Source of the DNA: Nonomuraea candida
GTDB taxonomy: Bacteria; Actinomycetota; Actinomycetes; Streptosporangiales; Streptosporangiaceae
Direction: 5' to 3'
Assembly (NCBI RefSeq): GCF_000725485.1
Contig: NZ_JOAG01000011.1
Location: 62,001 to 126,000 of the forward strand
DNA: 64,000 nt
A model generated the notes under the pieces. It did no database searches. It was given only the letters and a program-made list of their open reading frames with translations, and was not told where the DNA came from. Below, one piece after another: positions 53,440-62,325 of this stretch. Positions within the stretch are counted from its first letter, which is position 1. Each line of letters starts with the position of its first letter. Made by a program: the position numbers and the translations under genes.

Positions 53440-53445
53440 TACCGT
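53440..53445 (+). promoter_or_regulatory. -10 hexamer, leaderless hydrolase gene
   Basis: TACCGT, 7 nt before the GTG at 53453; decides against an in-frame GTG at 53432. Confidence 0.5.
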
Positions 53446-53452
53446 CCCTTTT

Positions 53453-54745
53453 GTGGCTTCTTTCGCCGGTGTGGCCGGGCGGGCGCTGACGGGTGTCGCG
53501 GTGCTGGCGCTGTCGCCGGTCGCGGGCCTGGCCGCGCTGGCCGGGACGGCGATGGTGGCCGGGGAGCCGGTGGCGTTCGCGGTGGCGGGGCTGGCGGTGT
53601 TCGCCTGGGTGTTCCTTCTCGGGCTGCTGCTCTGCGTGCCCAGGCCGCGCCCGGCGTGGGGGCGCCGGTTACGGGCGGGGGCCGTGCTGGCGGTGGAGGG
53701 CATGGTCGTCTGGCAGGTCTCCTCGGCCACCCTGACCTCCACGCCGGGCTCCACGACCCAGGGCCCCGGGCCGGGCTCCGCGCAAGGGCCGGGGGCGGGC
53801 GTGCCCGCCGAGGTGGCCGGGCAGCGGGAGTGGCGGCTGCCGACGGGGTCGCGGCTGGCGTACGTGCGGGTCGCGCCGAAGCGGGTCACCCGGCCGGAGC
53901 CGGTGGTGTTCCTGCACGGTGGCCCCGGCGTCGGCGACCTGGCGGGGGACGCGGCCTTCTTCGGCCGCCTGGCGGCCGCGGGCTTCCAGGTCTACGTCTA
54001 CGACCAGCTCGGCGCCGGCCGCTCGGCCCGGCTGGCCGACCCCGCCGGGTACGGCCTGGACCGGGACGTGGCCGACCTGGAGGCCATCCGCCGGGCCGTA
54101 CGCGCCGAACGGCTGAACCTCGTCGCCAGGGACCACGGGGCCCGGCTCGCGGCCGCGTACCTGGCGGACCATCCGGACCGGGTGTCCAGGGCGGTCCTGC
54201 TGTCCCCGGCGGGCCTGGCCCCGGGGCGCGCGGCGGACCGGTCCGTGGCCGCCGCGTTCCCGCTCGGGCCCGGGAGGTGGCCCGACCCCCGTACGCTGGC
54301 CGTCTCCACCCTGCTCCAGGTGGATCCGCGGGCCGCGCACGCCTTCGCCGGTGACCGGGGGCTGGACGCGCATCTGACGCTCACGCTGCGCCGCCGCCCG
54401 GCGGATCCGTGCCTCGAACGCCCCGGGCAGGCGGGCACGCCCGGACACGGGGGATATGTCGCCCTGGCCGGGCGGCCGGTGCCCGGGTCGTTGCGGTCCG
54501 ACCTGGCGCGGGTGACGGCGCCGGTGCTGATCGTCAAGGGCGCCTGTGACACGCAGAGCTGGTCGGCGGCCGGCGAATACCGGCGCGCGCTGCCCGAGGC
54601 CCGCCTCGCCTACGTCGGGGACGGCGCCACCGCCTCCGGCCACGGCAACGCCCATCTCGGCGTGCTGCGCGCGTTCCTCACGGACGGTGACGTGCCCGCC
54701 TACGAGGGCGACGGCCCGCCTCCCGGCTACCGCGGCCCCGCCTGA
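53453..54745 (+). CDS. membrane-anchored alpha/beta hydrolase with Asp nucleophile
   Basis: 430 residues. Three hydrophobic segments at about 5-30, 38-61 and 75-92 anchor the protein; the hydrolase follows. The oxyanion motif FLHGGPGVGD (153-162) and YDQLGAGRSARL are those of proline-iminopeptidase-like enzymes. At the nucleophile elbow, however, stands LVARDHGARLA with Asp227 in place of the expected Ser, the arrangement used by haloalkane dehalogenases and epoxide hydrolases. Acid and base are probably Asp in KGACDTQSW and His in GHGNAHLG. Substrate unknown. Confidence 0.82.
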   Translation: MASFAGVAGRALTGVAVLALSPVAGLAALAGTAMVAGEPVAFAVAGLAVFAWVFLLGLLLCVPRPRPAWGRRLRAGAVLAVEGMVVWQVSSATLTSTPGSTTQGPGPGSAQGPGAGVPAEVAGQREWRLPTGSRLAYVRVAPKRVTRPEPVVFLHGGPGVGDLAGDAAFFGRLAAAGFQVYVYDQLGAGRSARLADPAGYGLDRDVADLEAIRRAVRAERLNLVARDHGARLAAAYLADHPDRVSRAVLLSPAGLAPGRAADRSVAAAFPLGPGRWPDPRTLAVSTLLQVDPRAAHAFAGDRGLDAHLTLTLRRRPADPCLERPGQAGTPGHGGYVALAGRPVPGSLRSDLARVTAPVLIVKGACDTQSWSAAGEYRRALPEARLAYVGDGATASGHGNAHLGVLRAFLTDGDVPAYEGDGPPPGYRGPA

Positions 54746-54764
54746 GGAGGACGCGCCCCCGCCC

Positions 54765-54821
54765 GAGCACCACGGGCCCGCGTCAGGAGCGCGGCCCCTC
54801 CTGAGCACCACGGGCCCGCGT
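54765..54821. repeat. 19-bp x2 repeat after the hydrolase gene
   Basis: Two exact copies of GAGCACCACGGGCCCGCGT (54765-54783 and 54803-54821), 38-bp period, beginning 20 bp after the hydrolase stop. Flanking bases are also partly repeated. Confidence 0.85.
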
Positions 54822-54934
54822 GTGGAGCGCGGCCGCCTGAGGACGCGCCCGGGTGTCCCGAATGCGGGGGTGGCGCCCGACCGGCGGTTACTGTCTGTAG
54901 CGGAGACACGTATCACCATGTCAGAGGAAACCTC

Positions 54935-55477
54935 ATGCGCACTCGTCTGTCCCTGTCGCTGACAGTCGTGGCCCTGGCGGCCCTTCCCGGCTGTGCCGGT
55001 GACGTGGCGCCGCAGGAGGCGGCGGTGGCCGTACAGACGGACACGCAGCCGTCCGAGCAGGACAAGGCCTGGATGCGGACCATCCACCAGGGCAACCTGG
55101 CCGAGGTGCAGGCCGGGCGGCTCGCGCAGGGCAAGGGCACCACGAAGCGGATCAAGTCCATCGGCGAGATGCTCGTCAAGGACCACACCCGGCTGGACGT
55201 CAAGGTCACCCAGGCGGCCACGCAGCTCGGCGTGGAGCTCCCCACGTCCCCGTCCGCCCACCAGCGGGCCGAGGTGGCCCGGCTGCGCAGCTCCACGGGC
55301 CAGGACTTCGACCAGGACTTCCTGTCGGGCATGGTGAAAGCGCACACGGAGGCGCTGGCCGCCACCAAGGTAGAGGTCTCCCACGGCTCGTCACAGACGG
55401 TGAAGGCGCTGGCCAAGACCGCGCAACAGTCCCTCCAGGAACACCTGGGCGTCCTCCGCCAGGCCCAGGGCGGCTGA
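54935..55477 (+). CDS. DUF4142 lipoprotein
   Basis: 180 residues. Lipobox AALPGC with Cys20, then a ferritin-like four-helix DUF4142 domain: DKAWMRTIHQGNLAEVQAGRLAQGKGTTKRIKSIGEMLVKDHTRLDVKVTQAATQLGVELP and the closing DFLSGMVKAHTEALAATKVEV. Envelope-located; function unknown though often linked to stress. GAGGAAACC precedes the ATG. Confidence 0.9.
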   Translation: MRTRLSLSLTVVALAALPGCAGDVAPQEAAVAVQTDTQPSEQDKAWMRTIHQGNLAEVQAGRLAQGKGTTKRIKSIGEMLVKDHTRLDVKVTQAATQLGVELPTSPSAHQRAEVARLRSSTGQDFDQDFLSGMVKAHTEALAATKVEVSHGSSQTVKALAKTAQQSLQEHLGVLRQAQGG

Positions 55478-55537
55478 CGGCGTGCCGCTGGGGCCGGCGC
55501 GCTGAAGAGCGCGGGTGGCGGGAGGGGTGACGGGCGG

Positions 55538-56251
55538 ATGATGCGGTCACGGGGGCTGCTCGTGCGGGGCACGATCACCGTCGAGTCGCCGCTGCTGGGC
55601 GAGCACGGCGAGCACGAGGTGCCGCTGCGCCTGTCCAAGGGGCTGCCCCTGCCGGGCCGGCTGCCGGACGTGCCCGCGCTGCCCGGCCGGCTGCCCGGCG
55701 TGCTCGGCCTGGCCGTGCGCCTGCCCAGCGGCGTGGACCTGCTCCTCGCGTCCGGGCACGGCGCGTTCCCGGTGCCCAGGCGCGCCTTCACCTCGGGCCC
55801 GTACTCCAGCCTGGCCTGCTACCAGTGCGGCCGCCGCAGGCACCGGATCGTGGCCAGGCCCGAGGGCGAGCGGGTGCCGGCCGACCCGGCGCTCCTGCCG
55901 GCCGCCCTGGCACGCGGCCCGCTGCTGTTCCACCTGTGGGCGGGCGTCCACTACCTGGCCCGGCTGCGCGCCCACACCCCGCTGCCCGGCCGTGACCTGG
56001 TCTTCGACCCCTTCCGCAACAGCGATCCCGCCCTGCATCCCGCCTCGTGGAGCCTGTGGCGGTTGTGGCACGCCACCCGCACGGGGAACGGCGCGGCGAA
56101 CGGGTACGCGGAGGCCGGCTCGGCGCACGGCCCGGCGCCCAGCCAGCCGCCCAGTCAGCCGCCCAGTCAGCCGCACGGCCCGGTGCGCGAGGCTCGGGAC
56201 AATCCGTCGGAGGGGGCGGGAAGCTGGCGAGATCGGGAAGGCGGGCCCTGA
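55538..56251 (+). CDS. conserved actinobacterial protein, function unknown
   Basis: 237 residues. Core: LLVRGTITVESPLLGEHGEHEVPLRLSKG, LPDVPALPGRLPGVLGLAVRLPSGVDLLLASGHGAFP, RRAFTSGPYSSLACYQCG and LVFDPFRNSDPALHPASWSLWRLW. The D-V-x-GLAhRhP and FDPFR motifs recall an actinobacterial family distantly like the catalase fold and sometimes labelled phosphodiesterase; no heme ligand is seen. The C-terminal tail (about 190-237) is low complexity with a 12-bp repeat (SQPP x3). ATG with GGGAGG about 10 nt upstream. Confidence 0.7.
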   Translation: MMRSRGLLVRGTITVESPLLGEHGEHEVPLRLSKGLPLPGRLPDVPALPGRLPGVLGLAVRLPSGVDLLLASGHGAFPVPRRAFTSGPYSSLACYQCGRRRHRIVARPEGERVPADPALLPAALARGPLLFHLWAGVHYLARLRAHTPLPGRDLVFDPFRNSDPALHPASWSLWRLWHATRTGNGAANGYAEAGSAHGPAPSQPPSQPPSQPHGPVREARDNPSEGAGSWRDREGGP

Positions 56252-56362
56252 GCCGTTCCACGAATTAGCACCAATCGTGCCCTTCTCTTGCGTGGCGTTA
56301 TAGCGATTTGGGGTATTTGTCCCATTTGAACCATCGACGAGAACACACATGGGGGGATCGTC

Positions 56363-57331
56363 GTGGCCATGCAAACAGAGATCCGTAACCTGCTCGACTG
56401 TCACGTCGTCGGGTCGGACGGGCAATCGATCGGAAAGGTGGGACAGGTCTACCTCAACGACGGTACGGGGGAGCCGGAGTGGGTCACCGTACGCACGGGG
56501 TTCTTCGGGATGAAGCAGACCTTCGTGCCTCTGGCCAACGCCCGCCGCACGGGCGAGGAGATCCACGTCCCGTTCGACAAGGAGATGATCAAGGGGGCGC
56601 CCAACATCGACGTGGACGGCCGTCTGTCGCTGAACGAGGAGGCCGACCTCTACCGCTACTACGGCATGCAGCCGACCGACATCCCGCGCCAGCGCGGCGA
56701 GACCCGCACGCGCGGGCCGGTGACCGGCGAGGACCGGACGGCCGGCCTGGCCGGCGAGACGACCGGCGGCGTGACCGGCGAGACGGCCGGTGGAATGACC
56801 GGTCAGACGCGCCCCACCCCGGCCGCCGGCGGACCGCGCGGCCTGGGCGGTGAGATGCGGGGCCGGCTCGCCGAAGACGGCGACATCGACATGACCAGGT
56901 CGGAAGAGCAACTGCACATCGGAAAGGAGAGCAGGGAGACCGGCCGCGTACGCCTGCACAAGTACGTCGAGACCGAGAACGTCACGGAGAGGGTCCCGCT
57001 GTCGCACGAGGAGGTCGTGATCGAGCGGCAGCCCATCCGTGAGGGTGAGGCCACCGGGACGTACGAGATAGGCGAGGACGATCGGGAGATCATCCTGCAC
57101 GAGGAGCGGGCCGTCGTCGGCAAGGAGACCAGGCCCGTCGAGCGCATCCACGTGAGCAAGCAGGACGTCAGCCACGAGGAGACCGTCGAGGGGCAGATCC
57201 GCAAGGAGCGGCTGGAGATCGACGAGGAGGGAGTGCGCAAGGGCGAGACCGGCACCGCCGGCGAGCGCGAGAGCGGCCCGGCCGGTGATCGCGACTACGA
57301 GCCCTACGGCTACCGGAAGAACCGCCCGTAA
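56363..57331 (+). CDS. PRC-barrel plus DUF2382 stress-type protein
   Basis: 322 residues. PRC-barrel at about 5-95 (IRNLLDCHVVGSDGQSIGKVGQVYLNDGTGEPEWVTVRTGFFG), a Thr/Gly-rich linker (GETTGGVTGETAGGMTGQT, about 130-150), and a DUF2382 domain at about 172-285 (SEEQLHIGKESRETGRVRLHKYVETENVTERVPLSHEEVVIERQPI). Highly charged; common in stress-tolerant actinomycetes and Deinococcus. GTG at 56363 with GGGGGGATC; a GGGTAT at 56311 resembles the -10 of SigB-type promoters but the -35 is weak. Confidence 0.9.
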   Translation: MAMQTEIRNLLDCHVVGSDGQSIGKVGQVYLNDGTGEPEWVTVRTGFFGMKQTFVPLANARRTGEEIHVPFDKEMIKGAPNIDVDGRLSLNEEADLYRYYGMQPTDIPRQRGETRTRGPVTGEDRTAGLAGETTGGVTGETAGGMTGQTRPTPAAGGPRGLGGEMRGRLAEDGDIDMTRSEEQLHIGKESRETGRVRLHKYVETENVTERVPLSHEEVVIERQPIREGEATGTYEIGEDDREIILHEERAVVGKETRPVERIHVSKQDVSHEETVEGQIRKERLEIDEEGVRKGETGTAGERESGPAGDRDYEPYGYRKNRP

Positions 57332-57365
57332 GGCTCACTCTCGGAACGGGAAAGGCGTCGAGCGG

Positions 57366-57393
57366 GGCGCCCGCGCGGGCCCCCGCGGGCGCC
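57366..57393. terminator. strong hairpin with T-rich flank between convergent genes
   Basis: GGCGCCCGCG, 8-nt loop, CGCGGGCGCC, then TGTCCTTTTCC: a perfect 10-bp stem and a pyrimidine-rich tail, between the DUF2382 gene and the sialidase gene. Best intrinsic terminator in the window. Confidence 0.75.
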
Positions 57394-57462
57394 TGTCCTT
57401 TTCCCTGGCTGACCATTGTCGATAACCGCGAGAAAACTTTATGGTCCGGCCCGGCGGGCATT

Positions 57463-59163
57463 TCAGGAATAGAGCTCGACCTCGTTCAGCATGCTGCACG
57501 CCCGGCCTATTTCCGGATCGCAGCCGGCGCCGGGCGGAATGACGATCTTGACGTGCCTGGCGGTGCGGCCGAGGTCGTCGTAGCGCAGGGCGTGGTCGGT
57601 CCTGCGCTTGATCGTCACGACCGGCTCGCCCCACGAGCGGCCGTCCATGGACAGGTAGACCCGGGCGCTCGCCGGATGCCCCGGGCGCAGGCTGAGGCCG
57701 ATCCGGCTCAGCCGGTGGGCGCGGCCCAGGTGCAGCACGTAGCGCCCCCGGCCGGCGCCGACCGCGCTCGACCAGTAGCCGGTGCTGCCGTCCAGGGCCC
57801 CGCCGGGGCGCGTGCGCGGCCGGGCGCGGCTCGTCCACCGCATCGTGGTGGAGATCCGCAGCGTGCCGCGGTTGCGCATCCTGGCCAGGTCGAGCCGGGT
57901 GCCGGGGGTGCGGACGTCGAACAGCAGGCGCTTGATCGCGTACCAGCCGCCGTCCTCGAACAGGCCGTGCGCCGGGCACGCCGTCTCGTCGAGCCGCCCG
58001 TCCGGCAGCACCCCCGGCAGCTTGCAGCTGTCGAACACCTGGATCAGCCGGTGCGGCCCGACGGCGGCCAGCCCGGTGTAGCCGGACGAGCCGTGCGTGT
58101 CCCAGACGCCGTCGCGGTTGTGGTACGTCACCCGGGGCTCCAGCCACTCCTCCCCGAGCCCGTCGGGGGAGGCCGCCAGCCAGTTGTCCGGCCGGCCCGC
58201 GCTCAGCACGAGCACGCCGCCGGGCATCAGCAGCAGCCTCGGGGCCACGCCGCGCACCACGCAGTCCTGCCCGGCGAAACGCAGCTCGCGCGGCGGCGAC
58301 CAGGTGCGCCCGCCGTCGGTGGAGCGGCTCTGGCGCAGCGTCGAGTACGGCCCGCCGTCGCGCCGCATCACCGCCACCAGGCTGCCGTCCGCCGCCTGCG
58401 CGATCGCCGCCTCGTTGTAGGCGAACCCGGCCTCCTCCGGCACGGCGATCACCCCGCGCCGCTGGAAGGTGCGGCCGCCGTCGCGGCTGGCGTACACCTC
58501 GGACTGGTAGGCGCCCGTCTCGCGGTAACGCGCGTACACCGTGATCAGGATCGTCCCGTCGGCGAGCTGGATCGGCGCGCCGTGCGCGGCGCCGCCCGGC
58601 AGCAGGTCGCCCGGCGTGGTCAGGGTGGCCTCCGAGCGCACCCAGCTCTCGCCGTCCTGCAGCGCCGAGGAGGTCAGCACGCCCAGCCGCGCCGTGTGCG
58701 GGCCGCTCCTGCGCGGATAGTACTCGGTGGCGAAGAAGCGGCCGTCGAGCAGCTCGACCGGCGACTCGCGCAGCGGCGTGGCCTCGGACGGGCCGAACGT
58801 GCGCCCGTCGTCGTCGGAGACCGCCGCGGAGCTGGTGAGCGTGACGACCTTGTCCACGTTGGTGGTGAAGGTGGCGATCACCTTGCGGGCGGGAGCGCCG
58901 CGCGGGCCGGTCACGTCGAGGGCCGAGACGTTGGGGAAGCCGGCGAAGTCGAGCCGCTGCGCGGCCGTCGGCTCCCGCCCGCCGGGCGGCGGATTGGGAT
59001 GAATCCAGTCTAGTGAGGAAGCAGTATCGATCAGGTAAGCCCCGGACTCGGGGGAGTGATCCGGTAGCGCGCAGTAACCGCCTCCTGCCTGCGGCTGGCC
59101 GGCGTACGCGGGCAGCCCCACGGCCACGGACAGGGCCGCGACCACGGTCTTGGGCACCGGCAC
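57463..59163 (-). CDS. secreted sialidase-like (BNR/Asp-box) protein with F5/8C-type domain
   Basis: 566 residues. Signal peptide MPVPKTVVAALSVAVGLPAYA. The six-bladed propeller region (about 60-400) has Asp-boxes SDDDGRTF, SRDGGRTF and STDGGRTW, and YNEAAIAQAADGSLVAVMRRDGG. The C-terminal part (about 425-566: LDGSTGYWSSAVGAGRGRYVLHLGRAHRLSRIGLSL ... RHVKIVIPPGAGCDPEIGRACSMLNEVELY) resembles a discoidin/F5-8C carbohydrate-binding domain. Glycosidase of the sialidase clan is possible; the Arg triad could not be confirmed by eye. GTG at 59163 with GAGGAG 7 nt upstream. Confidence 0.8.
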   Translation of the reverse strand: MPVPKTVVAALSVAVGLPAYAGQPQAGGGYCALPDHSPESGAYLIDTASSLDWIHPNPPPGGREPTAAQRLDFAGFPNVSALDVTGPRGAPARKVIATFTTNVDKVVTLTSSAAVSDDDGRTFGPSEATPLRESPVELLDGRFFATEYYPRRSGPHTARLGVLTSSALQDGESWVRSEATLTTPGDLLPGGAAHGAPIQLADGTILITVYARYRETGAYQSEVYASRDGGRTFQRRGVIAVPEEAGFAYNEAAIAQAADGSLVAVMRRDGGPYSTLRQSRSTDGGRTWSPPRELRFAGQDCVVRGVAPRLLLMPGGVLVLSAGRPDNWLAASPDGLGEEWLEPRVTYHNRDGVWDTHGSSGYTGLAAVGPHRLIQVFDSCKLPGVLPDGRLDETACPAHGLFEDGGWYAIKRLLFDVRTPGTRLDLARMRNRGTLRISTTMRWTSRARPRTRPGGALDGSTGYWSSAVGAGRGRYVLHLGRAHRLSRIGLSLRPGHPASARVYLSMDGRSWGEPVVTIKRRTDHALRYDDLGRTARHVKIVIPPGAGCDPEIGRACSMLNEVELYS

Positions 59164-59308
59164 GGGCTCACTCCTCGCCTGTCGTTCACCATCCGCCGCA
59201 CGTACGGACTCTAGATCATCCGCCTCCCGTAACCCGGGATTCACCTGCGGGAATTCGCGGTGTCACCCGCCGCCCGCCCGGGTCCGCCGAAGAGTCAAGC
59301 GTTAGACG

Positions 59309-59377
59309 TTAAGTGACAGTTGACAGGAAAGCCGCGTCTTACGACGATCGGGACGGCACTATTAAGTGTCAATTTAC
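59309..59377 (+). promoter_or_regulatory. promoter with direct 16-bp repeats, upstream of the 59418 cluster
   Basis: TTGACA (59320-59325), a perfect -35, with a 17-bp spacer to GACGAT (59343-59348). A 16-bp element, TTAAGTGACAGTTGAC (59309-59324), overlaps the -35 and recurs as TTAAGTGTCAATTTAC (59362-59377; 13/16) 53 bp downstream. The region is unusually AT-rich, suggesting a regulated promoter with a protein that bridges two sites. Confidence 0.5.
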
Positions 59378-59417
59378 GAAGGTCGAGTCAGACCGCACGG
59401 GTCAGGAGGTGGCCCCG

Positions 59418-60455
59418 ATGAGCATCGAGCCGCGGGCGAGAGTGGCCCCAGAGCGCGTGCTGCCAGGCCCGGTGCCCATGGCGCCGGAGACCGCCGCGCA
59501 ACAACGCGTCGTACGACGCATCTGCACCAGGGTCGCGCCCGAAGGCATGGACATCGGCGTGGCCGAGCTGCCCCCGGGCGGTCTGCAGGTGTGGATCGAC
59601 ACCCCGGTGCCGGTGGGCCCGCAGGAGTCATGGGTCCTGCACCACCGCATGGCCCGCGAGGTCGCGCTGGTCGGCTGGCACTGCGAGGCCGACGCCGACC
59701 GCCTGCTGGTGCTGGGCTGGAGCGCGGCGTGCCTGCACAACCGGGTGCGCCTGCTGCAGAGCGGGCTGCGCCGGCTCACCGACTTCGAACCGACCGCGCA
59801 GCGGGCCGTGCAGCTCGACGGCCACGGCCCGGACGACGACCGGCCCGCCGCGCTGCTCGTGTCCGGCGTGTGCGCCGCGATCGAGCGGCGGCTGCGCTGG
59901 CCCCGGCGGCTGGCCGAGCTCGACGGGTTCGAGCGCGGCTCGGCCCTGCCGCACCTGCAACTGCTCCTCGCCCAGGTCACCGGCCTGGAGGCGAAGGTCG
60001 CAGCCGCCTGCCAGGAGCACCTCGTCATGGCGCGGGTGCTGGCGCGGGCCGTCTGCGAGCACTACGCGCGGCACGCGGACCTCGCCCGCGCGCAGCGGGA
60101 GGTGCTGGCGGAGACCCGCCGCTGGGTGCACGCCAGCTCCATGATCCGCGGCTCGGCCGGCGCCCGGCTGGGCTCCGCCGGCGCCGGCCGTCCCCACATG
60201 GGCCTGGCCGAACGCCGCATCGCCGCGAGCGTCATCAACCACGGCGTCACCAACCACGTCACCAATCACGGCGTCACCAACCACGGCGTCACCAATCACG
60301 GCGTCAACCAGGGCATCAAGCACGGCGTGCCGCGGGCCACCCCCGCGGCCGTCGCTCCACGAGCCGGGCACGACGACCCCGTCGCCCCACGGGTCACGCC
60401 CGCCCGCTCCGCCGCTCCACGGATCGCCCACGATTCCGAGGAGGGCGCGCGCTGA
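59418..60455 (+). CDS. unknown protein with NHGVT repeats, first gene of a putative cluster
   Basis: 345 residues; ATG with AGGAGG 8 nt upstream. No recognised domain. Residues about 30-110 look alpha/beta (VRRICTRVAPEGMDIGVAELPPGGLQVWIDTPVPV, MAREVALVGWHCEADADRLLVLGWSAA); 110-265 are helical with Arg/His-rich segments (EHLVMARVLARAVCEHYARHADLARAQREVLAETRRW). Residues about 273-300 are imperfect repeats of N-H-G-V-T (NHGVTNHVTNHGVTNHGVT, then NQGIKHGV). The tail is Pro/Ala-rich. It shares direction and short spacing with the genes at 60525, 60899 and 62494. Confidence 0.7.
   Translation: MSIEPRARVAPERVLPGPVPMAPETAAQQRVVRRICTRVAPEGMDIGVAELPPGGLQVWIDTPVPVGPQESWVLHHRMAREVALVGWHCEADADRLLVLGWSAACLHNRVRLLQSGLRRLTDFEPTAQRAVQLDGHGPDDDRPAALLVSGVCAAIERRLRWPRRLAELDGFERGSALPHLQLLLAQVTGLEAKVAAACQEHLVMARVLARAVCEHYARHADLARAQREVLAETRRWVHASSMIRGSAGARLGSAGAGRPHMGLAERRIAASVINHGVTNHVTNHGVTNHGVTNHGVNQGIKHGVPRATPAAVAPRAGHDDPVAPRVTPARSAAPRIAHDSEEGAR
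60234..60330. repeat. 15-bp repeat encoding NHGVT
   Basis: About five 15-bp (one shortened to 12 bp) units, encoding N-H-G-V-T and variants, in frame within the 345-residue protein. Confidence 0.85.
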
Positions 60456-60524
60456 CCTCGATCCGCTCAACGGCGAGCGGTCGCCCGGAAAACCCCACCC
60501 GAGTCCGGTAGGAGAGCTCCCGTC

Positions 60525-60827
60525 ATGCGAACCCCCCCGCACCTTCCCGCCCGCCCCAGGCGCGAGCACGGCGACCACGTCCGGCGTCACCCCTACGGCC
60601 TGCACGATCTGCCCGCGCGCGGCCTGCACGACGTCCCCGCGCAGACCGGTCCGCGCGGCCTGCACGACCTGCCCGCGCAGGCCGTGCCGCGCAGCACGCT
60701 CGACTTCGCCGACCCCGCCCCGCCCCCCGGCGCCGACCTCTACGTCGAGCAGCGCCTGCTCGACATCAGGGAGATGTCCAACCAGGCCATCGGCTCGATC
60801 GACGACCTGCTCCAGCACACCGCCTGA
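60525..60827 (+). CDS. small unknown protein with LHDLPA repeats (precursor-like)
   Basis: 100 residues; ATG with GTAGGAGAG upstream. N-terminal half: three copies of G-L-H-D-(L/V)-P-A (GLHDLPARGLHDVPAQTGPR, then GLHDLPAQ) within an Arg/His/Pro-rich stretch. C-terminal half: an acidic, helical segment DLYVEQRLLDIREMSNQAIGSIDDLLQHTA. A two-part layout of repeats plus a conserved-looking helical part recalls precursor peptides, though the order (helix last) is inverted relative to usual leader-core RiPPs. It precedes the flavoprotein gene by 71 bp. Confidence 0.6.
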   Translation: MRTPPHLPARPRREHGDHVRRHPYGLHDLPARGLHDVPAQTGPRGLHDLPAQAVPRSTLDFADPAPPPGADLYVEQRLLDIREMSNQAIGSIDDLLQHTA

Positions 60828-60898
60828 CGGGGTGCCCCCACGGCCCGGGACCCCGGAGCCGGAAGCGAATCTCACCTTTGAGCACTTTGAGGAGAGCC

Positions 60899-62299
60899 AT
60901 GCAGGGACCATCGCGACTGGAGCTGCGGTCGCGCGACGTGGGGGGCCACCGTACGCGGGCCGTGGCGGGCGTCGAGACGCCGCGCAGCCTCGACGAGGTG
61001 CGCGCGCTCGTACGCCAGGCCACGGCGGACGGGCACCGCCTCTACCCCGTCAGCACCGGCAGGAACTGGGGCATGGGCTCGGCCGTCCCGGTCACCGACG
61101 ACAACGTGGTCGTCGACCTCGGCGGCATGAACCGGGTGCGCAGCCTCGACCTGGACGCCGGCTACGCCGTCATCGAGCCGGGAGTCACCCAGCGCCAGCT
61201 CGCCGCACTGCTGCGCGACACGCCGTGGATGCTCAACGTCACCGCCTCCTGCGCCGACACCTCGGTCGTCGGCAACGGGCTGGACCGGGGTGACGGCTGC
61301 GTCCGCTCGCGCGTGCACGACGTGGCCGGGCTGGAGGCCGTGCTGGCCGACGGCAGCGTGGTCACCACCGGCGGGCTGGACCCGGCCGGGCGCTATCACG
61401 GCAGGGTGGCCGGGCCCGACCTGACGTCCGCGTTCGTCCAGCACAACCTGGGCATCGTCACCGCCATGGCCGTGTCGCTGGTGCCGCGCCCGCAGACCAT
61501 CGGGCTCGTGCACGGCCGCATCCCGCGCGACCAGGCCGGCACGGCGATCGGCGCGATGACCGGCTTCCTGCGCCGGGGCAACCCGGCCGCCGGGCTGATG
61601 CGCGTCCGCGAGCTGACCATGATCCCCGCCGCCGGCGAGTGGACGCTGCCCGCCGGCGTCGACCCCGGCCTGTTCACCATCCTGGGCCCGCTCATGGGCA
61701 GCGACGCCACTGTGGAGCTGGCCGAGGAGCTGCTGCGCAAGGCGCTGATCGAGGTCGAGGGCGCCGAGGCCGTACGCGTCGTGGACGCCGCCGAGGTGGC
61801 CCCCGGCGACCCGCTCTACGCCAGGGCGCTCATGGCGCAGGGCATCCCCACCTGCCGGGGCGTGCACAACGCGCTCGGCGTGACCTCCTGCGACCAGATC
61901 GACGACGGCCCGATGGGCTTCCTGGCGCTGCTGCCGCTGCTGCCCATGCACGCGCGCAGGACCGAGCACATCCTGGCCGCCATGCAGACGGCCGTGGACC
62001 GCCACGCCACCGCCCTCATGATCGAGTGGAACCTCGTCAGCACGCACCTCGCCAACGGCGTCATCCAGATCTTCTTCGACCGCGCCGCCCCCGACGCGCC
62101 CCACCGCGCGCACCAGCTCCGCAACGACGGTAGCTGCCTGCTGCGCGGGAACGGCTGCGCCATCTACCGCTCCGACATCGACCACGCCGCCGCCGACGTC
62201 TGGTCCGAGACCAGCACCGCCGGCCTCGGCATGCTGCACCGCCTCAAGACCGCGCTCGACCCGGACGGCCTCATCTCACCCGGCCGGTACGGCGCCTGA
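60899..62299 (+). CDS. VAO/PCMH-type FAD-dependent oxidoreductase
   Basis: 466 residues. FAD-binding PCMH domain (about 30-200): TPRSLDEVRALVRQATADGHRLYPVSTGRNWGMGSAVP, VVDLGGMNRV, YAVIEPGVTQRQLAALL and the flavin loop ASCADTSVVGNGLDRGDG; then a C-terminal cap region ending LKTALDPDGLISPGRYG. This is the p-cresol methylhydroxylase/vanillyl-alcohol oxidase family, which oxidises phenols or other alcohols or amines. The GASCADTSVxGN motif matches 4-cresol dehydrogenase-like members. ATG at 60899 with GAGGAGAG; substrate unknown. Confidence 0.88.
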   Translation: MQGPSRLELRSRDVGGHRTRAVAGVETPRSLDEVRALVRQATADGHRLYPVSTGRNWGMGSAVPVTDDNVVVDLGGMNRVRSLDLDAGYAVIEPGVTQRQLAALLRDTPWMLNVTASCADTSVVGNGLDRGDGCVRSRVHDVAGLEAVLADGSVVTTGGLDPAGRYHGRVAGPDLTSAFVQHNLGIVTAMAVSLVPRPQTIGLVHGRIPRDQAGTAIGAMTGFLRRGNPAAGLMRVRELTMIPAAGEWTLPAGVDPGLFTILGPLMGSDATVELAEELLRKALIEVEGAEAVRVVDAAEVAPGDPLYARALMAQGIPTCRGVHNALGVTSCDQIDDGPMGFLALLPLLPMHARRTEHILAAMQTAVDRHATALMIEWNLVSTHLANGVIQIFFDRAAPDAPHRAHQLRNDGSCLLRGNGCAIYRSDIDHAAADVWSETSTAGLGMLHRLKTALDPDGLISPGRYGA

Positions 62300-62325
62300 C
62301 CACGGCGCGACCGAAGGACCGAACA

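Noticed and set aside
56288..56316. SigB promoter before the PRC/DUF2382 gene
   Set aside because: GGGTAT is present but the -35 and spacing do not match the GTTT consensus well enough to list as a feature.
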